Shown: positions 35,572-44,259 of the stretch, piece by piece
How the letters are laid out: the number at the start of each line of letters is the position of its first letter
Numbering within the stretch: position 1 is the stretch's first letter
Source: an uncultured Muribaculaceae bacterium
GTDB taxonomy: Bacteria; Bacteroidota; Bacteroidia; Bacteroidales; Muribaculaceae
Assembly: GCA_910579185.1 (NCBI GenBank)
Contig: CAJTTG010000001.1
Location: forward strand, 124,001-188,000
Direction: 5' to 3'
DNA length: 64,000 bases
Program-made: the position numbers and the translations under genes
Notes under the pieces: model-generated
The model's input: the letters and a program-made list of their open reading frames with translations, nothing else
The model's database searches: none
Told to the model about the DNA's origin: nothing

Positions 35572-36786
35572 GTGATTAAAGAGCATCGGAGTATCTGGCA
35601 GTCTGGGTTGGCTAAAAACATCACTTTTATTGTCACAAAGGATTGTCAGCTTGCATGTAAATATTGCTATCTCGTTGGAAAAAACGAATCAGAACGTATG
35701 TCTTGGCCGGTTGCTAAATCGGCCATAGACTACATTCTGTCAAATGATGATTTGTTTAAGGAAGAGTCTGTTATATGGGATTTCATCGGTGGAGAGCCGT
35801 TTCTTGAAATTGATCTGATCGACCGGATCTGCGATTATCTCAAAACTGAGATGTATCGTCGAAATCATCGTTGGTTTAATTCTTATAGATTCAGTTTTTC
35901 TACCAATGGCATCAATTACGATTCCCAAAAGGTTCAGGATTTCATTTCAAAAAATAAGGAGCATCTTTCGATAGGAATAACTATTGACGGCACGGAGAAA
36001 AAACACGATCTCAACAGGATTTGGAAAGGAGATGGCGAGGAACGAGGCAGCTACAAAGATGTGGTTAGGAATATCCCTCTCTGGCTTAGTCAATTTCCGG
36101 TTGGAGGAACGAAAGTGACGATTAGTAGTGCTGATATTCCGTATATTAAGGAAAGTGTGTTGCATCTGTATTCTCTTGGCATTCATGAGGTCAACATCAA
36201 TGTTGTCTTTGAGGATGTTTGGTCTGAAGGTGATGATTTGAAGTTTGAGAACCAGTTGTTGGAGTTGGCCGATGCTATAATAGATAATGGGTTGTATCAG
36301 CACAATGCCTGTTCGTTTTTCTCTGAGCAGATTGGGAAACCACTGGATGCTGCGAATGATAATCAGAACTGGTGTGGTGCCGGGCGTATGCTTGCTATTG
36401 ATGCTGCTGGAAATTTCTATCCTTGCACTCGCTTTGCGGCATATTCATTACGCTCTAAAAAGCCAATTATTATTGGCAATGTACACGATGGTATAAACTG
36501 GAATAAATTGAGACCTTTTCTTTCTCTTGACCGCACTACTCAATCTCCGCAGAAATGCATTGATTGTGAAGTGGCAAGTGGGTGTGCTTGGTGTCAGGGG
36601 GAAAACTATGATGCGGCCGAATCGGATACCATTTATCAGAGATCCACAGCAATTTGTAAGATGCATAAAGCTCGCGTCAGGGCCAATAATTATTATTGGA
36701 ATAAGCTATATCGCAAACTTGAAATAGAAGGGGTTGACAGGAATTCTGAGCAATGTTTTAAGAAGTCGGATAATGTAATCTGTTGA
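35572..36786 (+). CDS. radical SAM/SPASM peptide maturase, CXXX-repeat target family
   Basis: A 404-residue radical SAM enzyme expected to crosslink or otherwise modify the adjacent Cys-rich peptide. The SAM-cluster motif is CX3CX2C at residues 25, 29, 32 (TKDCQLACKYCYL), followed by GGEP (73-76). The C-terminal SPASM domain has C268, a G-X4-C ending at C285, C329-C332-C338-C341 and C362, ligands for auxiliary clusters. The reading frame is open through the precursor, but a GTG at 35572, just after the precursor stop, is the first sensible start. It resembles the family I know as the CXXX-repeat target maturase; the reaction is not established. Confidence 0.88.
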   Translation: MIKEHRSIWQSGLAKNITFIVTKDCQLACKYCYLVGKNESERMSWPVAKSAIDYILSNDDLFKEESVIWDFIGGEPFLEIDLIDRICDYLKTEMYRRNHRWFNSYRFSFSTNGINYDSQKVQDFISKNKEHLSIGITIDGTEKKHDLNRIWKGDGEERGSYKDVVRNIPLWLSQFPVGGTKVTISSADIPYIKESVLHLYSLGIHEVNINVVFEDVWSEGDDLKFENQLLELADAIIDNGLYQHNACSFFSEQIGKPLDAANDNQNWCGAGRMLAIDAAGNFYPCTRFAAYSLRSKKPIIIGNVHDGINWNKLRPFLSLDRTTQSPQKCIDCEVASGCAWCQGENYDAAESDTIYQRSTAICKMHKARVRANNYYWNKLYRKLEIEGVDRNSEQCFKKSDNVIC

Positions 36787-36790
36787 TACC

Positions 36791-37714
36791 ATGTTGAAAT
36801 ATATTGTTATTTTGATTGATGACAGTTCTGTGTCTTACTGTCATTGCGATAATCCCAAGGAAAAGAGTCGGTTGATTCCACTTGACACTTTAAAGGATGC
36901 TGTGCGTTATGCAATGATGGAAAATCTGGCTATTCAGTTTGTTTGGCCTGATTATGAAATCCCGGAGGAGTATAAAAAAGTCATACGGTCTGTTGATCAT
37001 GTGAATATCGTACCAGCTGCTCTTACGGAAAATGCTGATATTGTGGTCTATCGTGGCATACCGGAACACGTGGCTGCTGGGGCTGTTGTTGTCTTGCGTC
37101 TATCGTTTCAAGAACTGATATATGGTATCCGTGATTTGGTTCCATTGATTAATGTAGCATCAAGGATCAATATTGTCATAAAGGATGTAGAGCATTTCTC
37201 TGATCCGGATTTTTCATCCTATGCAACCGCTCTGGATGAAATTGCAGATTATGTAAAGCGTGAGTATGTATCGGGACATCAGATTCAGTTTAATTTGTTG
37301 ACCGATCGTATTGTGCTCGACGGAATGAATAATTGTAATGCCGGAATTGAGTCGATAACGCTTGCTCCTGATGGCGGCTTTTATGCCTGTCCCGCGTTCT
37401 ATTATTCCGGTGGTAATCCGGTTGGTAATCTTGACTCGGGTATTGAGCTTGAAAATCATGAACTATATCGTTTGGATCATGCTCCTATATGTCGTGAATG
37501 TGATGCGTGGCATTGTCGTCGGTGTGTATGGTTGAATAAACGGTTGACATTGGAGGTGAATACTCCGGGACATGAGCAGTGCGTGATGGCTCATATTGAA
37601 CGTGAGGCATCCCGGCGATTATTGGCGTCAATTCGGGAGATAGGGGAGTTTTTGCCTGGAAAAGAGATTCAAAAGTTAGATTATATTGATCCATTTGAAA
37701 TTTTAGTAAAATGA
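36791..37714 (+). CDS. CXXX-repeat peptide maturase 2, SPASM domain without SAM-cluster motif
   Basis: A 307-residue protein. It has no CX3CX2C motif, but its C-terminus shows a SPASM cysteine set: C182, G195-x4-C200, C234-x2-C237-x4-C242-x2-C245 and C264. The N-terminal 170 residues may be a degenerate barrel. It therefore probably binds auxiliary iron-sulfur clusters without generating the radical, perhaps as a partner of the first maturase; this is inference. It follows that gene by 4 bp and overlaps the next by 4 bp. Confidence 0.8.
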   Translation: MLKYIVILIDDSSVSYCHCDNPKEKSRLIPLDTLKDAVRYAMMENLAIQFVWPDYEIPEEYKKVIRSVDHVNIVPAALTENADIVVYRGIPEHVAAGAVVVLRLSFQELIYGIRDLVPLINVASRINIVIKDVEHFSDPDFSSYATALDEIADYVKREYVSGHQIQFNLLTDRIVLDGMNNCNAGIESITLAPDGGFYACPAFYYSGGNPVGNLDSGIELENHELYRLDHAPICRECDAWHCRRCVWLNKRLTLEVNTPGHEQCVMAHIEREASRRLLASIREIGEFLPGKEIQKLDYIDPFEILVK

Positions 37715-37986
37715 ATAAAAAGATAGTTGGAAATGTCTCGGTTGAAGAACGGGACGAGATTAAACGGTTGTTTGAACGGCGTAACGGTCTTAATGAGCTT
37801 GCGCGGATTCTTACTGCCGACAATTCGGAACTTTACGAGAAGCTGGTCAAGGATATGGGTGAGACTGGTGCTAAGTTTCAGGATTGGTGGGAACGGATGG
37901 CTCGTAAATATCAGTGGGAGACTGTTGAGAACGGCAATTGGGAGATAAATTTTGATTCGTGTGACATTTTTCTTGTTGAACCATGA
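37711..37986 (+). CDS. CXXX-repeat peptide modification system accessory protein
   Basis: A 91-residue soluble protein, helical in its first 65 residues (EERDEIKRLFERRNGLNELA) and ending in a strand-like NWEINFDSCDIFLVEP. It resembles the small third component of CXXX-repeat peptide systems; its activity is unknown. A leader-binding (RRE-like) or scaffold role is possible. It overlaps the genes on both sides by 4 bp. Confidence 0.7.
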   Translation: MNKKIVGNVSVEERDEIKRLFERRNGLNELARILTADNSELYEKLVKDMGETGAKFQDWWERMARKYQWETVENGNWEINFDSCDIFLVEP

Positions 37987-38216
37987 TGTTGTGTTTTATT
38001 GGAACTACTGAGCTGCTGCTTATCGGTGGTCTGGCTCTTCTGTTGTTTGGTGGCAAGAAACTGCCCGAAATGATGCGTGGACTCGGGAAGGGTGTCAAGG
38101 AGTTCAAGGAGGGAATGAATGAGCCTTCAAATTCCGATAATGTCTCGAATGAAAAGCTCTCCGGTGACATTTGTGTGGATCAAGCGGCTGAACATGAAAA
38201 ATCTCGCGATGAGTGA
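37983..38216 (+). CDS. tatA: twin-arginine translocase subunit TatA
   Basis: A 77-residue pore-forming Tat subunit. It has one N-terminal transmembrane helix (about residues 9-24), the FGGKKLPEMMRGLGKGVKEF amphipathic helix with the conserved FG-x3-LPE motif, and a charged tail. It starts inside the stop of the accessory protein gene and overlaps tatC. No TatB was found, so this is a minimal TatA-TatC system. It probably exports the Tat-leader peptide encoded 2 kb upstream. Confidence 0.92.
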   Translation: MMLCFIGTTELLLIGGLALLLFGGKKLPEMMRGLGKGVKEFKEGMNEPSNSDNVSNEKLSGDICVDQAAEHEKSRDE

Positions 38217-39000
38217 TAACTCTTCCGATCTGCTCACTTTCGGAGGGCATCTTGATGTCCTCCGGAAATTGCTTATTCGTGTTGTTACTGTTGTTTCAGT
38301 ATTAAGTGCTGTGGTTTTCATATTTAAGGATTTTACTTTTAAATTACTTCTTGCGCCCGGGCAATGGGACTTTATTACTTATCGCATGATTTCCCATGCT
38401 ATGGGTTATCTCGGTTTCGACATTGCATTCGGTGAATTTCATGTCAATCTGATCGCTACTGATCTTTCGTCGCAATTTATGACGCATATTGCAACGTCTT
38501 TATATCTTGGACTGCTTTTCGCATCGCCGTTCATTGTGTTTGAACTTTATCGGTTCGTTGCTCCTGCGCTGTTGGACAATGAGCGACGTTACTCTGTGCC
38601 TATTGTTCTGACAGTTTATCTGTTGTTTGCTATCGGTGTGCTGATGAGCTATTTCATATTGTTCCCTATCTCATTCCGTTTTCTCGGAACGTATTCTGTA
38701 GCACCGGATGTAGTCAGCATGATCACTCTCGACAGCTACATATCCACGTTCGTTACGCTGACTCTATTGATGGGATTGGTATTCCAGCTCCCCGTCCTCG
38801 CTTATATCCTCGCTCGGCTCGGATTCATCAGATCCGGTTTCATGAAAGCTTACAGGCGGCATGCTCTGATCATCATCCTCTTTTTGGCTGCTGTCATAAC
38901 TCCCCCCGATGTTATGACGCTTCTTCTGGTTGCCATGCCGCTCTATTTGCTCTACGAAATCAGCATTCATGTTGTCCGCCGCCTTGAAAAATCACTCTAA
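38209..39000 (+). CDS. tatC: twin-arginine translocase receptor subunit TatC
   Basis: A 263-residue six-helix inner-membrane protein that recognises twin-arginine signals. The N-terminal LLTFGGHLDVLRKLLIR block is the conserved region before helix 1, followed by further helices including LASPFIVFELYRFVAPAL-type segments. The ATG at 38209 overlaps the end of tatA by 8 bp and gives the usual length, so it is chosen over an upstream in-frame start at 38119. Last gene of the apparent CXXX operon. Confidence 0.93.
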   Translation: MSDNSSDLLTFGGHLDVLRKLLIRVVTVVSVLSAVVFIFKDFTFKLLLAPGQWDFITYRMISHAMGYLGFDIAFGEFHVNLIATDLSSQFMTHIATSLYLGLLFASPFIVFELYRFVAPALLDNERRYSVPIVLTVYLLFAIGVLMSYFILFPISFRFLGTYSVAPDVVSMITLDSYISTFVTLTLLMGLVFQLPVLAYILARLGFIRSGFMKAYRRHALIIILFLAAVITPPDVMTLLLVAMPLYLLYEISIHVVRRLEKSL

Positions 39001-39126
39001 ACTCTCACACTCTATAACACCCCCTCATTCCCGGTTGCAAAGTTACGGCAGGATTTCACTCTTTTTGTGCTTTTCTGCGCTTTTGTGTGAAAAATTTTTG
39101 AAAGCTGTTGGTTCGCATGCAAAACG

Positions 39127-39157
39127 TTGGCTGGTCGCGGAAATTTGCGTAACTTTG
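39127..39157 (+). promoter_or_regulatory. porin promoter placed to give a leaderless mRNA
   Basis: TTG at 39127-39129 and TAACTTTG at 39150-39157, spaced by 20 bp, make a full consensus promoter. Only 7 bases separate the -7 box from the ATG at 39165, so the transcript would begin at or a few bases before the start codon. Confidence 0.65.
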
Positions 39158-39164
39158 CGCTGAT

Positions 39165-41153
39165 ATGAAAAATCTACGACTAATTTTTGCCGTGATATTG
39201 TGTAGCGCCTTGTCGGTTAACGTATTTGGTGCTAAAAAACCGCAGGTGGCTCCATCCTATGCGTGGCAGCTGCTGCCACCGCTTGGCGTGCACGAACCTG
39301 CCGATATTGACACGGCTTTATATAACTACGGACAGCGTTCTGTCCCTTCGGCTCAGTCTATTGCCTATGCTTCAACTGGAAATCTCGGCGCATCGGGTGA
39401 GACTATGATCTATTTTGATCGCCAGCCAACGAGTGATTTCTTTTTCCGTGACGCCCTGCGTACATGGCTTCCCATGCAAGGCGACCATCGGTTCTACAAC
39501 ACTCGCATCCCAATGACGTTGGTGAGCTACAACACCGGTGGTGGACGTGAGAACAAGCAGGATCGACTTCAGGCTGTGTTTTCCGGCAATGTCAATGAAA
39601 AATTGCAGTTCGGCGCAAATCTCGATTACCTGTATTCAAAAGGATCCTACAACTATCAGGCCGTTAAAAACATGATGTGGGGACTATCGAGTTCATATAT
39701 TGGCGACCGTTATGAATATCAGGCGTTTTTCAACCACTATAATGGCCTTAATCAGGACAATGGCGGAATAACGGACGATCTTTACATCACTGATCCTGCC
39801 CAGCTCCAAGGCGGTCAGACTTCGATCGATGCTAAGACTATCCCGACACGCCTCACCGCTGCTCGTACCCGGTTGAAAGGCCAGGAGTTTTATATGAACC
39901 ATCGCTACAAGCTTGGCTTCTGGCGTATTACGCCTCCTAATGATACTATTCCGGGCGATACGGTCGAACATCGTTATTATGTGCCGGTCACTTCTTTTAT
40001 CTGGACTTTCGATTACAACGACGGTCATCATACGTTCTTCAACGGCTCTCCAACTGAAGCTGCTGATTTTTGGCAGAATAGCTATCTGACAAACGGCCCC
40101 TCTGTCGATCCCACGAGCTATTGGTCATTGCGTAACACCGTTGGCGTTGCTCTGCTTGAAGGTTTCAACAAATATGCAAAAGCCGGACTTTCTGCCTATA
40201 TGACTCATGAGATACGCCGCTACACTCAAGGTCCTGATACGATTGCAATCAATGGAGAGGGGCGTCCGGAGACTCTTACCCCATATCCCTATGACCAGCG
40301 TGTAGCTTCAAAAGCTACTGAAAATCTGCTGTGGGTAGGTGCGCAGCTCACAAAGCAGCAGGGATCTTTGTTGCGCTATGAGGCCACAGCGCGTCTGGGT
40401 GTTGTCGGTGCGGCGGCAGGAGAGGTGCATGTCGATGGCCGTGCTTCCGCCAGATTCCGTTTGCTTGGCGACTCGGTGCGTGTGACAGCTTACGGCCTTT
40501 TTGCGAATGAAGCTGCGCCTTATCTGCTAAAGAATTATGTCTCTAACTATTTCATCTGGCATAACGATTTTGGAAAGACGCGTCGGTTGCGTTTTGGAGG
40601 TGAGTTGGAAATCCCTCAGACATCAACCCTGATTAATGTTGGCGTAGAAAACATTCAGAATAAGATCTATTTCAATGACCAGTCGCTTCCTGTCCAGCAC
40701 GGCGGTAGCGTTCAGGTACTCAGCGCTTCGTTGCAGCAGAATTTCCGGGTCGGAATTCTGAACTGGCGGAACAAGGTGACATTCCAGACATCGTCGGATC
40801 AGTCGGTCATCCCGTTGCCTAAGTTGGCCATATACTCGAATCTATTCCTGCGATTCCGTGTGGCAAAGGTTCTGTATGTTGATTTCGGTCTTGATTGCGA
40901 CTACTATACAAAGTACTATGCACCTAATTATCAGCCGGCAACAATGACGTTCTGCAATCAGCAGGAGATAAAAGTTGGCAATTATCCGTTTATCAATGTC
41001 TATGCCAATATGAAGTTGAAACGGGCGCGGTTCTATATCATGATGTCGCATGTGAATCAGGGCATGACAGGAGATAACTATTTTGCAATGCCCCATTATC
41101 CTATGAATCCGCGTCGTTTCCAGATGGGTGTTTCCGTGGATTTCGCAAATTGA
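39165..41153 (+). CDS. putative porin (Porin_10-like)
   Basis: A 662-residue outer-membrane protein with a signal peptide (about residues 1-22) and a long beta-barrel of alternating strands rich in Tyr, Phe and Asn. The opening APSYAWQLLPPLGVHEP and the RLQAVFSGNVNEKLQFGANL segment match the Bacteroidota Porin_10-type family. It is probably a diffusion channel or uptake pore of unknown selectivity. A substrate-binding protein gene follows 6 bp later. Confidence 0.82.
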   Translation: MKNLRLIFAVILCSALSVNVFGAKKPQVAPSYAWQLLPPLGVHEPADIDTALYNYGQRSVPSAQSIAYASTGNLGASGETMIYFDRQPTSDFFFRDALRTWLPMQGDHRFYNTRIPMTLVSYNTGGGRENKQDRLQAVFSGNVNEKLQFGANLDYLYSKGSYNYQAVKNMMWGLSSSYIGDRYEYQAFFNHYNGLNQDNGGITDDLYITDPAQLQGGQTSIDAKTIPTRLTAARTRLKGQEFYMNHRYKLGFWRITPPNDTIPGDTVEHRYYVPVTSFIWTFDYNDGHHTFFNGSPTEAADFWQNSYLTNGPSVDPTSYWSLRNTVGVALLEGFNKYAKAGLSAYMTHEIRRYTQGPDTIAINGEGRPETLTPYPYDQRVASKATENLLWVGAQLTKQQGSLLRYEATARLGVVGAAAGEVHVDGRASARFRLLGDSVRVTAYGLFANEAAPYLLKNYVSNYFIWHNDFGKTRRLRFGGELEIPQTSTLINVGVENIQNKIYFNDQSLPVQHGGSVQVLSASLQQNFRVGILNWRNKVTFQTSSDQSVIPLPKLAIYSNLFLRFRVAKVLYVDFGLDCDYYTKYYAPNYQPATMTFCNQQEIKVGNYPFINVYANMKLKRARFYIMMSHVNQGMTGDNYFAMPHYPMNPRRFQMGVSVDFAN

Positions 41154-41159
41154 TCTGCC

Positions 41160-42005
41160 ATGACTCCGCTTGATCGAAAAAGTTGGCGCGTTCTGGCTCT
41201 CCTTGTGCTGCTGTTGCTTGGTGTGATCATTCTCATGTCGATGCTTCGTGGCTGTTCTTCGTCTGAGATCATTTCTTCTGATGGGGGAACGGGTAAATCC
41301 GGCGGCGACACTATTGATGTCGCTATTGACTATTCGCCCATGTCGCTCTACACCTATGGCGACACTCTCGGTGGACTGAGCCATGATATTATGGTACAAG
41401 TGGCTCGGATTGCAGGTTTTCCGGTAAAATTCCATCCTGTAACATCGCTTGACCGGGCTTTGCGCGATCTTAACGACGGCCTTGTTGACGTTGTGGTGGC
41501 CGATCTCCCTGTCACCACTGATTTTCAACGGATGTATCGTTTTACCGAACCGGTTTATCTTGACAGGCAGGTGCTTCTCCAACACCGTGACACATCTTCC
41601 CTCGGGGCTGTCGATGCTGAACCGGTGAAGTCGGTGCTGGATCTTGCCGGCCGTCGTGTGTGGGTTGTGGCTAATTCACCTGCCGAAACACGGTTGCACA
41701 ACCTGTCGGCTGAGATCGGTGACACCATCTACATTGAACACGATGAGCAATATGGAGCTGAATTATTGGCTCTGTTGACATCGATAGGAGAAATACAGCT
41801 TTGCGTGGTCAACGAACAGGTGGCAAAAGCAATGGCAAAGGATTCTCCGACACTGGATGTGATGACCAATGTGTCGTTTACTCAGTTTCAGGCTTGGGCC
41901 ATGCGCCGCGATGCTGCTGAACTTGCCGAAAAGATTGACACCGCTATTGTTCGCTTCAAGGCAACGTCGGATTATGAGACCCTTCTTTCTCGCTATCTGA
42001 AGTGA
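41160..42005 (+). CDS. solute-binding protein family 3 (SBP_bac_3) lipoprotein or anchored protein
   Basis: A 281-residue envelope protein. A long hydrophobic N-terminus ends in a Leu-Arg-Gly-Cys site (Cys32), a possible lipobox with an unusual Arg. The rest is a type-3 periplasmic binding fold: VAIDYSPMSLYTYGDTLGG, LDRALRDLNDGLVDVVVADL and the GAELLALLTSIGE block. No ABC permease or ATPase is adjacent, so it may be a sensor or MltF-like component rather than a transporter subunit. Confidence 0.75.
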   Translation: MTPLDRKSWRVLALLVLLLLGVIILMSMLRGCSSSEIISSDGGTGKSGGDTIDVAIDYSPMSLYTYGDTLGGLSHDIMVQVARIAGFPVKFHPVTSLDRALRDLNDGLVDVVVADLPVTTDFQRMYRFTEPVYLDRQVLLQHRDTSSLGAVDAEPVKSVLDLAGRRVWVVANSPAETRLHNLSAEIGDTIYIEHDEQYGAELLALLTSIGEIQLCVVNEQVAKAMAKDSPTLDVMTNVSFTQFQAWAMRRDAAELAEKIDTAIVRFKATSDYETLLSRYLK

Positions 42006-42041
42006 GATTTGTCCAATTGATTTAGGATCTCTACGAAAAAA

Positions 42042-42071
42042 AGTCACCCGGACCGATCGGTCCGGGTGACT
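42042..42071. terminator. terminator between the SBP gene and htpG
   Basis: A 15-bp perfect palindrome (AGTCACCCGGACCGA and its complement) with an A-run on the plus strand, i.e. T-run for htpG on the minus strand, and it may also stop the plus-strand operon. Confidence 0.8.
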
Positions 42072-42099
42072 GAGTATATGATTCTTTCTGTTTGGTTTA

Positions 42100-44148
42100 T
42101 CAGAGAAGGCTTACAGAACGGCGGATAAATGCGTTCAAGTCTGCACCGCGAAGAAGTCCGTTGGCAAGCAGTGCGAGATCTATCACCTGTTTTACCAAAG
42201 GCTGTGAACCGGCATATTCTTTCGACAGTTTGTTCTGCTCTGTGCGCAGATGGGTTGCTGTCTCGTCGTGCTGTTTGATCTGGTTCTGCTGTTCTTCGTC
42301 AGGTTTGCCATCTTTTGCTTCATTGCGGATAGCTTCTGACTTTGAGTTGTTTTCAGCAATCTGGTCGAACAGGGGCTGTAGCTGTGGCATAAGGGTTGCA
42401 TCAGCATCAGCAAGAATACGTTTGATCACCGGACTTTCTGTGTTGACAATGAGATTGTAGCTGTCGGGCAGTTCGCCATAGAAGCTCATGCCGGGTTGCA
42501 TTGCAGCCATATCTTTCATTCGGCGCATGTATTCGTTCTGTGTGATCAGAATCGGGTTTGCCTCGGCGGAGAGAGCCTCGAACGATACAAGGAACTCTGC
42601 TTTCTCAACTGCCGGAACCTGGGAGCGGAACATCTCAGTCAGCATATCACGCTGCTGTGATGTCAGATCGGCCTGACGCTTATCGGATTTAGGTATGAGG
42701 TTGTCGACAACATCCGAGTCAACACGGACAAAACGTGATTTCTCGATCTTTGATTCAAGCATGCCGATGAAATGGCTGTCAAGCTGTCCGTCCATAACGA
42801 GAACGTTATATCCCTTCTCGGTGGCATCGTTGATGTAAGTGTACTGAGCCACAGGATCAGTCGTGTAGAGGTAGACAACGTCACCATCTTTGTCGGTCTG
42901 GCTGCCTTCGATCAGTGTGCGGTATTCTTCGAGAGTGTAATATTTGCCTTCGGTGTCTTTAACAAGATCGAATTTCATTGCTGCGTCGCAGAATTTCTGA
43001 TCTGTCAGCATGCCATAGGTGATGAAGATCTTGATATCGTCCCATTTCTTTTCAAAGTCAGCGCGGTCAGCTTTGAATATTTCTTCAAGGCGTGATGCCA
43101 CTTTTTTGGTGATATAACCGGAGATCTTTTTGACGGCGGTATCTGACTGAAGATAGCTTCTCGAAACGTTCAGAGGAATGTCGGGAGAATCAATCACACC
43201 CTGGAGAAGCATCATGAACTCGGGAACTACACCTTCAACAGAGTCTGTTACAAAGACCTGGTTGCAATACAGTTGGATGCGGTTCTTGGTGATCTCGAAA
43301 TTATTCTTGATCTTGGGGAAGAATAAAATGCCGGTCAAGTTGAACGGATAGTCAACGTTCAGATGGATCCAGAACAATGGATCTTCCTGTCCGGGATATA
43401 GCTCATGATAGAATTTGCGGTAGTCATCATCTGTCAGTTCGCTGGGCTTGCGTGTCCATAGCGGTTCGGTAGCGTTGACCACTTTATCACGGTCGGTATC
43501 CACCATCTTGCCGTCTTGCCATTCCTGCTCTTTACCGGAGATTACCGGAACGGGGAGGAAACGGCAGTATTTTTTCAGAAGGAGGTCTACCTCGGCTTGT
43601 TCAAGGAATTTCTTATTCTCATCGTCAATGTAGAGGATGATATCGGTTCCGCGGTCTGATTTCTCAATCTTCTCCATGGTGTATTCAGGAGAGCCGTCGC
43701 ATTCCCAGCGAACAGCTTCTGAACCTTCTTTGTAGCTTAGTGAGCGGATTTCAACCTTCTTGGCAACCATGAAAGCAGAATAGAAACCAAGTCCGAAGTG
43801 TCCGATGATAGCATTGGCGTTGTCCTTATATTTCTCAAGGAATTCCTCGGCCCCCGAGAACGCTATCTGATTGATGTATTTATCCACGTCTTCAGCGGTC
43901 ATGCCTATACCTCGGTCGCTGACAGTCAGTGTGCCGGCTTCTTTGTCAATGCTGACGCGTACATTCATTTCGCCGAGCTCTCCTTTGAATTCTCCGAAAG
44001 AGGATAGGGTCTTTAGTTTCTGTGTGGCGTCAATAGCGTTGGAGACCAGTTCGCGAAGGAAAATCTCGTGATCGCTGTAAAGAAATTTTTTGATTACGGG
44101 GAAGATATTGTCGGTTGTTACCCCGATTTTACCAGTTTGTGCTGTCAT
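42100..44148 (-). CDS. htpG: molecular chaperone HtpG (Hsp90)
   Basis: A cytoplasmic ATP-dependent chaperone. From the ATG at 44148 (MTAQTGKIGVTTDNIFPVI) it is 682 residues. GHKL ATPase blocks are visible: ELVSNAIDATQK, DRGIGMTAEDV and GHFGLGFYSAF. The reading frame extends further upstream, but that part has no homology and crosses the clpC terminator. It is separated from clpC by a hairpin at 44199. Confidence 0.95.
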   Translation of the reverse strand: MTAQTGKIGVTTDNIFPVIKKFLYSDHEIFLRELVSNAIDATQKLKTLSSFGEFKGELGEMNVRVSIDKEAGTLTVSDRGIGMTAEDVDKYINQIAFSGAEEFLEKYKDNANAIIGHFGLGFYSAFMVAKKVEIRSLSYKEGSEAVRWECDGSPEYTMEKIEKSDRGTDIILYIDDENKKFLEQAEVDLLLKKYCRFLPVPVISGKEQEWQDGKMVDTDRDKVVNATEPLWTRKPSELTDDDYRKFYHELYPGQEDPLFWIHLNVDYPFNLTGILFFPKIKNNFEITKNRIQLYCNQVFVTDSVEGVVPEFMMLLQGVIDSPDIPLNVSRSYLQSDTAVKKISGYITKKVASRLEEIFKADRADFEKKWDDIKIFITYGMLTDQKFCDAAMKFDLVKDTEGKYYTLEEYRTLIEGSQTDKDGDVVYLYTTDPVAQYTYINDATEKGYNVLVMDGQLDSHFIGMLESKIEKSRFVRVDSDVVDNLIPKSDKRQADLTSQQRDMLTEMFRSQVPAVEKAEFLVSFEALSAEANPILITQNEYMRRMKDMAAMQPGMSFYGELPDSYNLIVNTESPVIKRILADADATLMPQLQPLFDQIAENNSKSEAIRNEAKDGKPDEEQQNQIKQHDETATHLRTEQNKLSKEYAGSQPLVKQVIDLALLANGLLRGADLNAFIRRSVSLL

Positions 44149-44198
44149 ATGTTTTTGTTTTTTGAAATTTCTAACTGAAAAACAATTCAGCAAAAAAA

Positions 44199-44223
44199 AT
44201 GCCACACTCGAAGTATGGCATTT
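44199..44223 (-). terminator. clpC terminator
   Basis: A stem with one C-A mismatch, AATGCCAxACT/AGTxTGGCATT, has eight A on the plus strand to its left, giving a T-run on the minus strand. Confidence 0.7.
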
Positions 44224-44259
44224 TATGTGAAATTTTGTCAATAGGAACTGACAAAATGG

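Noticed and set aside
35317..35586. 89-residue minus-strand frame over the precursor
   Set aside because: Antisense shadow of the repeated core with no homology or promoter.
42042..42071. Insertion-sequence end
   Set aside because: An isolated palindrome at a gene junction next to a T-run fits a terminator; no transposase or target duplication is nearby.
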